A stretch of DNA of 64,000 bases from Prosopocoilus inquinatus (taxonomy: Eukaryota > Arthropoda > Insecta > Coleoptera > Lucanidae). The notes beneath the pieces are model-generated. The model did no database searches, was not told the DNA's origin, and saw only the letters and a program-made list of their open reading frames with translations. Shown here one piece after another: positions 11,435 to 24,308 of the stretch. The position numbers and the translations under genes are program-made. The DNA is taken from NCBI GenBank assembly GCA_036172665.1, contig JAYKNF010000013.1, positions 5,084,001 through 5,148,000 on the forward strand, in the 5' to 3' direction. Numbering within the stretch: the stretch's first letter is position 1; each line of letters begins with the position of its first letter.

Positions 11435-13652
11435 TTTGGATGGACTCCAGTAAGTCTGATGTGAGATACAAAGTTCTTGGACGCAGCAGCTGCTGGAAAT
11501 AGTTTTAAACGGAACAACACGTATTAGCGTTGTTCCTGTGCTGTATCTAATCGATCCTTACTTATCTATCATGTTATTTGACGTTTCGATGGACTCCAGT
11601 AACTCTGATGTGAGATACGACGTTTTCGGACGCAGCAGAAGCTGGAAATAGTTTTTAACGAAACAACACATATTAGCGTTGTTCCTGTGATGTATCTAAT
11701 CGATCCTTACTCATCTATCATGTTATTTGACGTTTGGATCGACTCCAGTAACTCTGATGTGATATACGAAGTTCTCGGACGCAGCAGAAGCTGGAAATAG
11801 TTTTAAACGAAACAACACGCATTTGCGTTGTTCCTGTGATGTATCTAATCGATCCTTACTCATCTATCATGTTATTTTTCGTTTCGATGGACTCCAGTAA
11901 CTCTGATGTGAGATACAAAGTTTACGGACGCAGCAGAAGCTGGAAATAGTTTTAAATGAAACAACACGTATTAGCGTTGTTCCTGTGATGTATCTAATCG
12001 ATCCTTACTCATCTATCATGTTATTTGACGTTTGGATGGACTCCAGTAACCCTGATGTGAGATACGAAATTTTCGGACGCAGCGGAAGCTGGAAATAGTT
12101 TTAAACGAAACAACACGCATTAGCGTTGTTCCTGTGATGTATCTAATCGATCCCTACTCATCTATCATGTTATTTTACGTTTGAATGGACTCCAGTAACT
12201 CTGATGTGATATACAAAGTTTTTGGACGCAGCAGAAGCTGGAGGTAGTTTTGAACGAAACAACACATATTAGCGTTGTTCCTGTGATGTATCTAATCGAT
12301 CCTTACTTAGCTACTATGTTATTTGACGTTTCGATGTACTCCAGTAACTCTAATGTGAGATACGAAATTTTCGGACGCAGCAGCAGCTGGAAATAGTTTT
12401 AAACGAAACAACACATATTAGCGTTGTTCCTGTGATGTATCTAATCGATCCTTACTCATCTATCATGTTATTTGGCGCTTCGATGGACTCCAGTAACTCT
12501 GATGTGAGATACAAAGTTCTCGGACGCAGCAGAAGCTGGAAATAGTTTTGAACGAAACAACACGTATTAGCGTTGTTCCTGTGATGTATCTAAACGATCC
12601 TTACTTATCTAACATGTTATTTGACGTTTGGATGGACTCCAGTAACTCTAATGTGAGATACGAAATTTTCGGACGCAGCAGCAGCTGGAAATAGTTTTAG
12701 ACGAAACAACACATATTAGCGTTGTTCCTGTGATGTATCTAATCGATCCTTACTCATCTATCATGTTATTTGACGTTTGGACGGACTCCAGTAACTCTGA
12801 TGTGAGATACAAAGTTCTCGGACACAGCAGAAGCTGGAAATAGTTTTGAACGAAACAACAGGTATTAGCGTTGTTCCTGTGATGTATCTAAACGATCCTT
12901 ACTTATCTAACATGTTATTTAACGTTTGGATGGACTCCAGTAACTCTAATGTGAGATACGAAATTTTCGGACGCAGCAGCAGCTGGAAATAGTTTTAGAC
13001 GAAACAACACATATTAGCGTTGTTCCTGTGATGTATCTAATCGATCCTTACTCATCTATCATGTTATTTGACGTTAGGACGGACTCCAGTAACTCTGATG
13101 TGAAATACAAAGTTCTCGGACGCAGCAGAAGCTGGAAATAGTTTTGAACGAAACAACACGTATTAGCGTTGTTCCTGTGCTGTATCTAATCGATCCTTAC
13201 TCATCTATCATGTTATTTGGCGTTTCGATGGACTCCAGTAACTCTGATGTGAGATACAAAGTTTTTGGACGCAGCAGAAGCTGGAAATAGTTTTGAACGA
13301 AACAACACGTATTAGCGTTGTTCCTGTGATGTATCTAATCGATCCTTACTTATCTAACATATTATATGACGTTTGGATGGACTCCAGTAAGTCTGATGTG
13401 AGATACAAAGTTTTTGGACGCAGCAGCTGCTGGAAATAGTTTTAAACGAAACAACACGTATTAGCGTTGTTCCTGTGCTGTATCTAATCGATCCTTACTT
13501 ATCTATCATGTTATTTGACGTTTCGATGGACTCCAGTAACTCTGATGTGAGATACGAAGTTTTCGGACGCAGCAGAAGCTGGAAATAGTTTTGAACGAAA
13601 CAACACGTATTAGCGTTGTTCCTGTGATGTATCTAAACGATCCTTACTTATC

Positions 13653-13666
13653 TAACATATATGACG
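13653..13666 (+). other. 3-bp deletion, unit 2
   Basis: Same deletion as at 11421, exactly 2232 bp downstream. Confidence 0.95.
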
Positions 13667-15884
13667 TTTGGATGGACTCCAGTAAGTCTGATGTGAGATA
13701 CAAAGTTCTTGGACGCAGCAGCTGCTGGAAATAGTTTTAAACGGAACAACACGTATTAGCGTTGTTCCTGTGCTGTATCTAATCGATCCTTACTTATCTA
13801 TCATGTTATTTGACGTTTCGATGGACTCCAGTAACTCTGATGTGAGATACGACGTTTTCGGACGCAGCAGAAGCTGGAAATAGTTTTTAACGAAACAACA
13901 CATATTAGCGTTGTTCCTGTGATGTATCTAATCGATCCTTACTCATCTATCATGTTATTTGACGTTTGGATCGACTCCAGTAACTCTGATGTGATATACG
14001 AAGTTCTCGGACGCAGCAGAAGCTGGAAATAGTTTTAAACGAAACAACACGCATTTGCGTTGTTCCTGTGATGTATCTAATCGATCCTTACTCATCTATC
14101 ATGTTATTTTTCGTTTCGATGGACTCCAGTAACTCTGATGTGAGATACAAAGTTTACGGACGCAGCAGAAGCTGGAAATAGTTTTAAATGAAACAACACG
14201 TATTAGCGTTGTTCCTGTGATGTATCTAATCGATCCTTACTCATCTATCATGTTATTTGACGTTTGGATGGACTCCAGTAACCCTGATGTGAGATACGAA
14301 ATTTTCGGACGCAGCGGAAGCTGGAAATAGTTTTAAACGAAACAACACGCATTAGCGTTGTTCCTGTGATGTATCTAATCGATCCCTACTCATCTATCAT
14401 GTTATTTTACGTTTGAATGGACTCCAGTAACTCTGATGTGATATACAAAGTTTTTGGACGCAGCAGAAGCTGGAGGTAGTTTTGAACGAAACAACACATA
14501 TTAGCGTTGTTCCTGTGATGTATCTAATCGATCCTTACTTAGCTACTATGTTATTTGACGTTTCGATGTACTCCAGTAACTCTAATGTGAGATACGAAAT
14601 TTTCGGACGCAGCAGCAGCTGGAAATAGTTTTAAACGAAACAACACATATTAGCGTTGTTCCTGTGATGTATCTAATCGATCCTTACTCATCTATCATGT
14701 TATTTGGCGCTTCGATGGACTCCAGTAATTCTGATGTGAGATACAAAGTTCTCGGACGCAGCAGAAGCTGGAAATAGTTTTGAACGAAACAACACGTATT
14801 AGCGTTGTTCCTGTGATGTATCTAAACGATCCTTACTTATCTAACATGTTATTTGACGTTTGGATGGACTCCAGTAACTCTAATGTGAGATACGAAATTT
14901 TCGGACGCAGCAGCAGCTGGAAATAGTTTTAGACGAAACAACACATATTAGCGTTGTTCCTGTGATGTATCTAATCGATCCTTACTCATCTATCATGTTA
15001 TTTGACGTTTGGACGGACTCCAGTAACTCTGATGTGAGATACAAAGTTCTCGGACACAGCAGAAGCTGGAAATAGTTTTGAACGAAACAACAGGTATTAG
15101 CGTTGTTCCTGTGATGTATCTAAACGATCCTTACCTATCTAACATGTTATTTAACGTTTGGATGGACTCCAGTAACTCTAATGTGAGATACGAAATTTTC
15201 GGACGCAGCAGCAGCTGGAAATAGTTTTAGACGAAACAACACATATTAGCGTTGTTCCTGTGATGTATCTAATCGATCCTTACTCATCTATCATGTTATT
15301 TGACGTTAGGACGGACTCCAGTAACTCTGATGTGAAATACAAAGTTCTCGGACGCAGCAGAAGCTGGAAATAGTTTTGAACGAAACAACACGTATTAGCG
15401 TTGTTCCTGTGCTGTATCTAATCGATCCTTACTCATCTATCATGTTATTTGGCGTTTCGATGGACTCCAGTAACTCTGATGTGAGATACAAAGTTTTTGG
15501 ACGCAGCAGAAGCTGGAAATAGTTTTGAACGAAACAACACGTATTAGCGTTGTTCCTGTGATGTATCTAATCGATCCTTACTTATCTAACATATTATATG
15601 ACGTTTGGATGGACTCCAGTAAGTCTGATGTGAGATACAAAGTTTTTGGACGCAGCAGCTGCTGGAAATAGTTTTAAACGAAACAACACGTATTAGCGTT
15701 GTTCCTGTGCTGTATCTAATCGATCCTTACTTATCTATCATGTTATTTGACGTTTCGATGGACTCCAGTAACTCTGATGTGAGATACGAAGTTTTCGGAC
15801 GCAGCAGAAGCTGGAAATAGTTTTGAACGAAACAACACGTATTAGCGTTGTTCCTGTGATGTATCTAAACGATCCTTACTTATC

Positions 15885-15898
15885 TAACATATATGACG
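15885..15898 (+). other. 3-bp deletion, unit 3
   Basis: Same deletion, exactly 2232 bp after the one at 13653. Confidence 0.95.
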
Positions 15899-18116
15899 TT
15901 TGGATGGACTCCAGTAAGTCTGATGTGAGATACAAAGTTCTTGGACGCAGCAGCTGCTGGAAATAGTTTTAAACGGAACAACACGTATTAGCGTTGTTCC
16001 TGTGCTGTATCTAATCGATCCTTACTTATCTATCATGTTATTTGACGTTTCGATGGACTCCAGTAACTCTGATGTGAGATACGACGTTTTCGGACGCAGC
16101 AGAAGCTGGAAATAGTTTTTAACGAAACAACACATATTAGCGTTGTTCCTGTGATGTATCTAATCGATCCTTACTCATCTATCATGTTATTTGACGTTTG
16201 GATCGACTCCAGTAACTCTGATGTGATATACGAAGTTCTCGGACGCAGCAGAAGCTGGAAATAGTTTTAAACGAAACAACACGCATTTGCGTTGTTCCTG
16301 TGATGTATCTAATCGATCCTTACTCATCTATCATGTTATTTTTCGTTTCGATGGACTCCAGTAACTCTGATGTGAGATACAAAGTTTACGGACGCAGCAG
16401 AAGCTGGAAATAGTTTTAAATGAAACAACACGTATTAGCGTTGTTCCTGTGATGTATCTAATCGATCCTTACTCATCTATCATGTTATTTGACGTTTGGA
16501 TGGACTCCAGTAACCCTGATGTGAGATACGAAATTTTCGGACGCAGCGGAAGCTGGAAATAGTTTTAAACGAAACAACACGCATTAGCGTTGTTCCTGTG
16601 ATGTATCTAATCGATCCCTACTCATCTATCATGTTATTTTACGTTTGAATGGACTCCAGTAACTCTGATGTGATATACAAAGTTTTTGGACGCAGCAGAA
16701 GCTGGAGGTAGTTTTGAACGAAACAACACATATTAGCGTTGTTCCTGTGATGTATCTAATCGATCCTTACTTAGCTACTATGTTATTTGACGTTTCGATG
16801 TACTCCAGTAACTCTAATGTGAGATACGAAATTTTCGGACGCAGCAGCAGCTGGAAATAGTTTTAAACGAAACAACACATATTAGCGTTGTTCCTGTGAT
16901 GTATCTAATCGATCCTTACTCATCTATCATGTTATTTGGCGCTTCGATGGACTCCAGTAACTCTGATGTGAGATACAAAGTTCTCGGACGCAGCAGAAGC
17001 TGGAAATAGTTTTGAACGAAACAACACGTATTAGCGTTGTTCCTGTGATGTATCTAAACGATCCTTACTTATCTAACATGTTATTTGACGTTTGGATGGA
17101 CTCCAGTAACTCTAATGTGAGATACGAAATTTTCGGACGCAGCAGCAGCTGGAAATAGTTTTAGACGAAACAACACATATTAGCGTTGTTCCTGTGATGT
17201 ATCTAATCGATCCTTACTCATCTATCATGTTATTTGACGTTTGGACGGACTCCAGTAACTCTGATGTGAGATACAAAGTTCTCGGACACAGCAGAAGCTG
17301 GAAATAGTTTTGAACGAAACAACAGGTATTAGCGTTGTTCCTGTGATGTATCTAAACGATCCTTACCTATCTAACATGTTATTTAACGTTTGGATGGACT
17401 CCAGTAACTCTAATGTGAGATACGAAATTTTCGGACGCAGCAGCAGCTGGAAATAGTTTTAGACGAAACAACACATATTAGCGTTGTTCCTGTGATGTAT
17501 CTAATCGATCCTTACTCATCTATCATGTTATTTGACGTTAGGACGGACTCCAGTAACTCTGATGTGAAATACAAAGTTCTCGGACGCAGCAGAAGCTGGA
17601 AATAGTTTTGAACGAAACAACACGTATTAGCGTTGTTCCTGTGCTGTATCTAATCGATCCTTACTCATCTATCATGTTATTTGGCGTTTCGATGGACTCC
17701 AGTAACTCTGATGTGAGATACAAAGTTTTTGGACGCAGCAGAAGCTGGAAATAGTTTTGAACGAAACAACACGTATTAGCGTTGTTCCTGTGATGTATCT
17801 AATCGATCCTTACTTATCTAACATATTATATGACGTTTGGATGGACTCCAGTAAGTCTGATGTGAGATACAAAGTTTTTGGACGCAGCAGCTGCTGGAAA
17901 TAGTTTTAAACGAAACAACACGTATTAGCGTTGTTCCTGTGCTGTATCTAATCGATCCTTACTTATCTATCATGTTATTTGACGTTTCGATGGACTCCAG
18001 TAACTCTGATGTGAGATACGAAGTTTTCGGACGCAGCAGAAGCTGGAAATAGTTTTGAACGAAACAACACGTATTAGCGTTGTTCCTGTGATGTATCTAA
18101 ACGATCCTTACTTATC

Positions 18117-18130
18117 TAACATATATGACG
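18117..18130 (+). other. 3-bp deletion, unit 4
   Basis: Same deletion, exactly 2232 bp after the one at 15885. It is the last copy of this allele in the window. Confidence 0.95.
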
Positions 18131-18189
18131 TTTGGATGGACTCCAGTAAGTCTGATGTGAGATACAAAGTTCTTGGACGCAGCAGCTGC

Positions 18190-21160
18190 TGGAAATAGTT
18201 TTAAACGAAACAACACGTATTAGCGTTGTTCCTGTGCTGTATCTAATCGATCCTTACTTATCTATCATGTTATTTGACGTTTCGATGGACTCCAGTAACT
18301 CTGATGTGAGATACGACGTTTTCGGACGCAGCAGAAGCTGGAAATAGTTTTTAACGAAACAACACATATTAGCGTTGTTCCTGTGATGTATCTAATCGAT
18401 CCTTACTCATCTATCATGTTATTTGACGTTTGGATCGACTCCAGTAACTCTGATGTGATATACGAAGTTCTCGGACGCAGCAGAAGCTGGAAATAGTTTT
18501 AAACGAAACAACACGCATTAGCGTTGTTCCTGTGATGTATCTAATCGATCCTTACTCATCTATCATGTTATTTTTCGTTTCGATGGACTCCAGTAACTCT
18601 GATGTGAGATACAAAGTTTACGGACGCAGCAGAAGCTGGAAATAGTTTTAAATGAAACAACACGTATTAGCGTTGTTCCTGTGATGTATCTAATCGATCC
18701 TTACTCATCTATCATGTTATTTGACGTTTGGATGGACTCCAGTAACCCTGATGTGAGATACGAAATTTTCGGACGCAGCGGAAGCTGGAAATAGTTTTAA
18801 ACGAAACAACACGCATTAGCGTTGTTCCTGTGATGTATCTAATCGATCCCTACTCATCTATCATGTTATTTTACGTTTGAATGGACTCCAGTAACTCTGA
18901 TGTGATATACAAAGTTTTTGGACGCAGCAGAAGCTGGAGGTAGTTTTGAACGAAACAACACATATTAGCGTTGTTCCTGTGATGTATCTAATCGATCCTT
19001 ACTCATCTATCATGTTATTTGGCGTTTCGATGGACTCCAGTAACTCTGATGTGAGATACAAAGTTCTCGGACGCAGCAGAAGCTGGAAATAGTTTTGAAC
19101 GAAACAACACGTATTAGCGTTTTTCCTGTGATGTATCTAAACGATCCTTACTTATCTAACATGTTATTTGACGTTTGGATGGACTCCATTAAGTCTGATG
19201 TGAGATACAAAGTTTTTGGACGCAGCAGGAGCTGGAAATAGTTTTAAACGAAACAACACGTATTAGCGTTGTTCCTGTGCTGTATCTAATCGATCCTTAT
19301 TTATCTATCATGTTATTTGACGTTTCGATAAACTCCAGTAACTCTGATGTGAGATACGACGTTTTCGGACGCAGCAGAAGCTGGAAATAGTTTTAAACGA
19401 AACAACACGCATTAGCGATGTTCCTGTGAAGTATCTAATCGATCCTTACTCATCTATCATGTTATTTGACGTTTGGATGGACTCCAGTAACTCTGATGTG
19501 AGATACAAAGTTTTTGGACGCAGCAGAAGCTGGAAATAGTTTTGAACGAAACAACACGTATTAGCGTTGTTCCTGTGATGTATCTAATCGATCCTTACTC
19601 ATCTATCATGTTATTTGACGTTTGGACGGACTCCAGTAACTCTGATGTGAGATACAAAGTTCTCGGACGCAGCAGAAGCTGGAAATAGTTTTGAACGAAA
19701 CAACACGTATTAGCGTTGTTCCTGTGATGTATCTAAACGATCCTTACTTAAATAACATGTTATTTGAGGTTTGGATGGACTCCAGTAAGTCTGATGTGAG
19801 ATACAAAGTTTTTGGACGCAGCAGGAGCTGGAAATAGTTTTAAACAAAACAGCACGTATTAGCGTTGTTCCTGCGCTGTATCTAATCGATCCTTACTTAT
19901 CTATCATGTTATTTGTCGTTTCGATGGACTCCAGTAACTCTGATGTGAGATACGAAGTTCTCGGACGCAGCAGAAGCTGGAAATAGTTTTAAACGAAACA
20001 ACACGCATTAGCGTTGTTCCTGTGATGTATCTAATCGATCCTTACTCATCTATCATGTTATTTGGCGTTTCGATGGACTCCAGTAACTTTGATGTGAGAT
20101 ACGAAGTTCTCGGACGCAGCTGAAGCTGGAAATAGTTTTAAACGAAACAACACGTATTAGCGTTGTTCCTGTGATGTATCTAATCGATCCTTACTTAGCT
20201 ACTATGTTATTTGACGTTTCGATGGACTCCAGTAACTCTAATGTGAGATACGAAATTTTCGGACGCAGCAGCAGCTGGAAATAGTTTTAAACGAAACAAC
20301 ACATATTAGCGTTGTTCCTGTGATGTATCTAATCGATCCTTACTCAGTTCTCATGTTATTTGACGTTTGGACGGACTCCAGTAACTCTGATGTGAGATAC
20401 AAAGTTCTCGGACGCAGCAGAAGCTGGAAATAGTTTTGAACGAACCAACACGCATTAGCGTTGTTCCTGTGATGTATCTAAACGATCCTTACTTATCTAA
20501 CATGTTATTTGACGTTTCGATGGACTCCAGTAACTCTGATGTGAGATACGACGCTTTCGGACGCAGCAGAATCTGGAAATAGTTTTTAACGAAACAACAC
20601 GCATTAGCGTTGTTCCTGTGATGTATCTAATCGATCCTTACTCATCTATCATGTTATTTGGCGTTTCGATGGACTCTGATGTGAGATACAATGTTTACGG
20701 ACGCACCAGAAGCTGGAAATAGTTTTAAATGAAACAACACGTATTAGCGTTGTTCCTGTGATGTATCTAATCGATCCTTACTCATCTATCATGTTATTTG
20801 ACGTTTGGATGGACTCCAGTAACCCTGATGTGAGATACGAAATTTTCGGACGCAGCGGAAGCTGGAAATAGTTTTAAACGAAACAACACGCATTAGCGTT
20901 GTTCCTGTGATGTATCTAATCGATCCTTACCCATCTATCATGTTATTTGTCGTTTCGATGGACTCTAGTAATTCTGATGTGAGATACGAAGTTTTTGGAC
21001 GCAGCAGGAGCTGGAAATAGTTTTGAACGAAACAACACGTATTAGCGTTGTTCCTGTGATGTATCTAAACGATCCTTACTTATCTAACATGTTATTTGAC
21101 GTTTGGATGGACTCCAGTAAGTCTGATGTGAGATACAAAGTTTTTGGACGCAGCAGGAGC
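18190..21160 (+). repeat. 2971-bp higher-order unit, 20 monomers, copy 1
   Basis: This unit aligns with the next copy at an offset of exactly 2971 bp, which is 20 x 149 minus 9, the 9 bp being a deletion at 20671. Paired landmarks are TAAATG at 18649 and 21620, GCGTTTTTCC at 19117 and 22088, AATAACATG at 19751 and 22722, and TAAATG at 20726 and 23697. Its first 0.8 kb is also the tail of the preceding 2232-bp block, so the unit arose by joining part of that block to other monomers. Differences from copy 2 are few, for example AACAGCACG near 19850 and CAATGTTTACGG near 20690. Confidence 0.92.
20671..20681 (+). other. 9-bp deletion monomer 1
   Basis: GGACTCTGATG stands where other monomers have GGACTCCAGTAACTCTGATG. 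Nine bases are lost between two ACT triplets (monomer positions 105-107 and 114-116), leaving one ACT. This is the leftmost example; none was found in the first 20.6 kb. The host subtype has GGCGTTTCG upstream and TTTACGG downstream. Confidence 0.96.
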
Positions 21161-24100
21161 TGGAAATAGTTTTAAACGAAACAACACGTATTAGCGTTGT
21201 TCCTGTGCTGTATCTAATCGATCCTTACTTATCTATCATGTTATTTGACGTTTCGATGGACTCCAGTAACTCTGATGTGAGATACGACGTTTTCGGACGC
21301 AGCAGAAGCTGGAAATAGTTTTTAACGAAACAACACATATTAGCGTTGTTCCTGTGATGTATCTAATCGATCCTTACTCATCTATCATGTTATTTGACGT
21401 TTGGATCGACTCCAGTAACTCTGATGTGATATACGAAGTTCTCGGACGCAGCAGAAGCTGGAAATAGTTTTAAACGAAACAACACGCATTAGCGTTGTTC
21501 CTGTGATGTATCTAATCGATCCTTACTCATCTATCATGTTATTTTTCGTTTCGATGGACTCCAGTAACTCTGATGTGAGATACAAAGTTTACGGACGCAG
21601 CAGAAGCTGGAAATAGTTTTAAATGAAACAACACGTATTAGCGTTGTTCCTGTGATGTATCTAATCGATCCTTACTCATCTATCATGTTATTTGACGTTT
21701 GGATGGACTCCAGTAACCCTGATGTGAGATACGAAATTTTCGGACGCAGCGGAAGCTGGAAATAGTTTTAAACGAAACAACACGCATTAGCGTTGTTCCT
21801 GTGATGTATCTAATCGATCCCTACTCATCTATCATGTTATTTTACGTTTGAATGGACTCCAGTAACTCTGATGTGATATACAAAGTTTTTGGACGCAGCA
21901 GAAGCTGGAGGTAGTTTTGAACGAAACAACACATATTAGCGTTGTTCCTGTGATGTATCTAATCGATCCTTACTCATCTATCATGTTATTTGGCGTTTCG
22001 ATGGACTCCAGTAACTCTGATGTGAGATACAAAGTTCTCGGACGCAGCAGAAGCTGGAAATAGTTTTGAACGAAACAACACGTATTAGCGTTTTTCCTGT
22101 GATGTATCTAAACGATCCTTACTTATCTAACATGTTATTTGACGTTTGGATGGACTCCATTAAGTCTGATGTGAGATACAAAGTTTTTGGACGCAGCAGG
22201 AGCTGGAAATAGTTTTAAACGAAACAACACGTATTAGCGTTGTTCCTGTGCTGTATCTAATCGATCCTTATTTATCTATCATGTTATTTGACGTTTCGAT
22301 AAACTCCAGTAACTCTGATGTGAGATACGACGTTTTCGGACGCAGCAGAAGCTGGAAATAGTTTTAAACGAAACAACACGCATTAGCGATGTTCCTGTGA
22401 AGTATCTAATCGATCCTTACTCATCTATCATGTTATTTGACGTTTGGATGGACTCCAGTAACTCTGATGTGAGATACAAAGTTTTTGGACGCAGCAGAAG
22501 CTGGAAATAGTTTTGAACGAAACAACACGTATTAGCGTTGTTCCTGTGATGTATCTAATCGATCCTTACTCATCTATCATGTTATTTGACGTTTGGACGG
22601 ACTCCAGTAACTCTGATGTGAGATACAAAGTTCTCGGACGCAGCAGAAGCTGGAAATAGTTTTGAACGAAACAACACGTATTAGCGTTGTTCCTGTGATG
22701 TATCTAAACGATCCTTACTTAAATAACATGTTATTTGAGGTTTGGATGGACTCCAGTAAGTCTGATGTGAGATACAAAGTTTTTGGACGCAGCAGGAGCT
22801 GGAAATAGTTTTAAACAAAACAACACGTATTAGCGTTGTTCCTGCGCTGTATCTAATCGATCCTTACTTATCTATCATGTTATTTGTCGTTTCGATGGAC
22901 TCCAGTAACTCTGATGTGAGATACGAAGTTCTCGGACGCAGCAGAAGCTGGAAATAGTTTTAAACGAAACAACACGCATTAGCGTTGTTCCTGTGATGTA
23001 TCTAATCGATCCTTACTCATCTATCATGTTATTTGGCGTTTCGATGGACTCCAGTAACTTTGATGTGAGATACGAAGTTCTCGGACGCAGCTGAAGCTGG
23101 AAATAGTTTTAAACGAAACAACACGTATTAGCGTTGTTCCTGTGATGTATCTAATCGATCCTTACTTAGCTACTATGTTATTTGACGTTTCGATGGACTC
23201 CAGTAACTCTAATGTGAGATACGAAATTTTCGGACGCAGCAGCAGCTGGAAATAGTTTTAAACGAAACAACACATATTAGCGTTGTTCCTGTGATGTATC
23301 TAATCGATCCTTACTCAGTTCTCATGTTATTTGACGTTTGGACGGACTCCAGTAACTCTGATGTGAGATACAAAGTTCTCGGACGCAGCAGAAGCTGGAA
23401 ATAGTTTTGAACGAACCAACACGCATTAGCGTTGTTCCTGTGATGTATCTAAACGATCCTTACTTATCTAACATGTTATTTGACGTTTCGATGGACTCCA
23501 GTAACTCTGATGTGAGATACGACGCTTTCGGACGCAGCAGAATCTGGAAATAGTTTTTAACGAAACAACACGCATTAGCGTTGTTCCTGTGATGTATCTA
23601 ATCGATCCTTACTCATCTATCATGTTATTTGGCGTTTCGATGGACTCTGATGTGAGATACAAAGTTTACGGACGCACCAGAAGCTGGAAATAGTTTTAAA
23701 TGAAACAACACGTATTAGCGTTGTTCCTGTGATGTATCTAATCGATCCTTACTCATCTATCATGTTATTTGACGTTTGGATGGACTCCAGTAACCCTGAT
23801 GTGAGATACGAAATTTTCGGACGCAGCGGAAGCTGGAAATAGTTTTAAACGAAACAACACGCATTAGCGTTGTTCCTGTGATGTATCTAATCGATCCTTA
23901 CCCATCTATCATGTTATTTGTCGTTTCGATGGACTCTAGTAATTCTGATGTGAGATACGAAGTTTTTGGACGCAGCAGGAGCTGGAAATAGTTTTGAACG
24001 AAACAACACGTATTAGCGTTGTTCCTGTGATGTATCTAAACGATCCTTACTTATCTAACATGTTATTTGACGTTTGGATGGACTCCAGTAAGTCTGATGT

Positions 24101-24308
24101 GAGATACAAAGTTTTTGGACGCAGCAGGAGCTGGAAATAGTTTTAAACGAAACAACACGTATTAGCGTTGTTCCTGTGCTGTATCTAATCGATCCTTACT
24201 TATCTATCATGTTATTTGACGTTTCGATGGACTCCAGTAACTCTGATGTGAGATACGACGTTTTCGGACGCAGCAGAAGCTGGAAATAGTTTTTAACGAA
24301 ACAACACG
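21161..24308 (+). repeat. 2971-bp higher-order unit, 20 monomers, copy 2 plus overrun
   Basis: This copy repeats 18190-21337, and the match extends about 150 bp beyond one unit length. It ends near 24308, where ACACATATT in the first copy is replaced by ACACGCATT. It carries the 9-bp deletion monomer at 23642 in the same relative place as 20671. Much of it is also related to 30.6-34.3 kb at offsets of 9360 or 9509 bp, which differ by one monomer. Confidence 0.92.

Larger units (their letters stand above)
9590..18998 (+). repeat. 2232-bp higher-order repeat block, 15 monomers, 4.2 copies
   Basis: The landmark TAAATGAAAC occurs at 9721, 11953, 14185, 16417 and 18649, spaced exactly 2232 bp each time. 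That length is 15 x 149 minus 3, the 3 bp being one deletion in each unit. CGGACACAGC recurs at 10587 and 12819 with the same spacing. Approximate units are 9590-11821, 11822-14053, 14054-16285, 16286-18517 and a partial 18518-18998. The units are nearly identical, with few private changes (CTAAGCGATCC near 10955 in unit 1 only; TTACCTATC near 15131 and 17363 in units 3 and 4; TAATTCTG near 14727 in unit 3). This is the most regular part of the window and suggests recent amplification. The block ends near 18999, where a monomer is skipped in register. Confidence 0.95.

Noticed and set aside
20341..20357. CTCAGTTCTCATG variant as a possible insertion scar
   Set aside because: The monomer keeps its 149-bp length. 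The segment is a clustered substitution of ATCTAT by GTTCTC, copied to nine places, with no target-site duplication or added bases.
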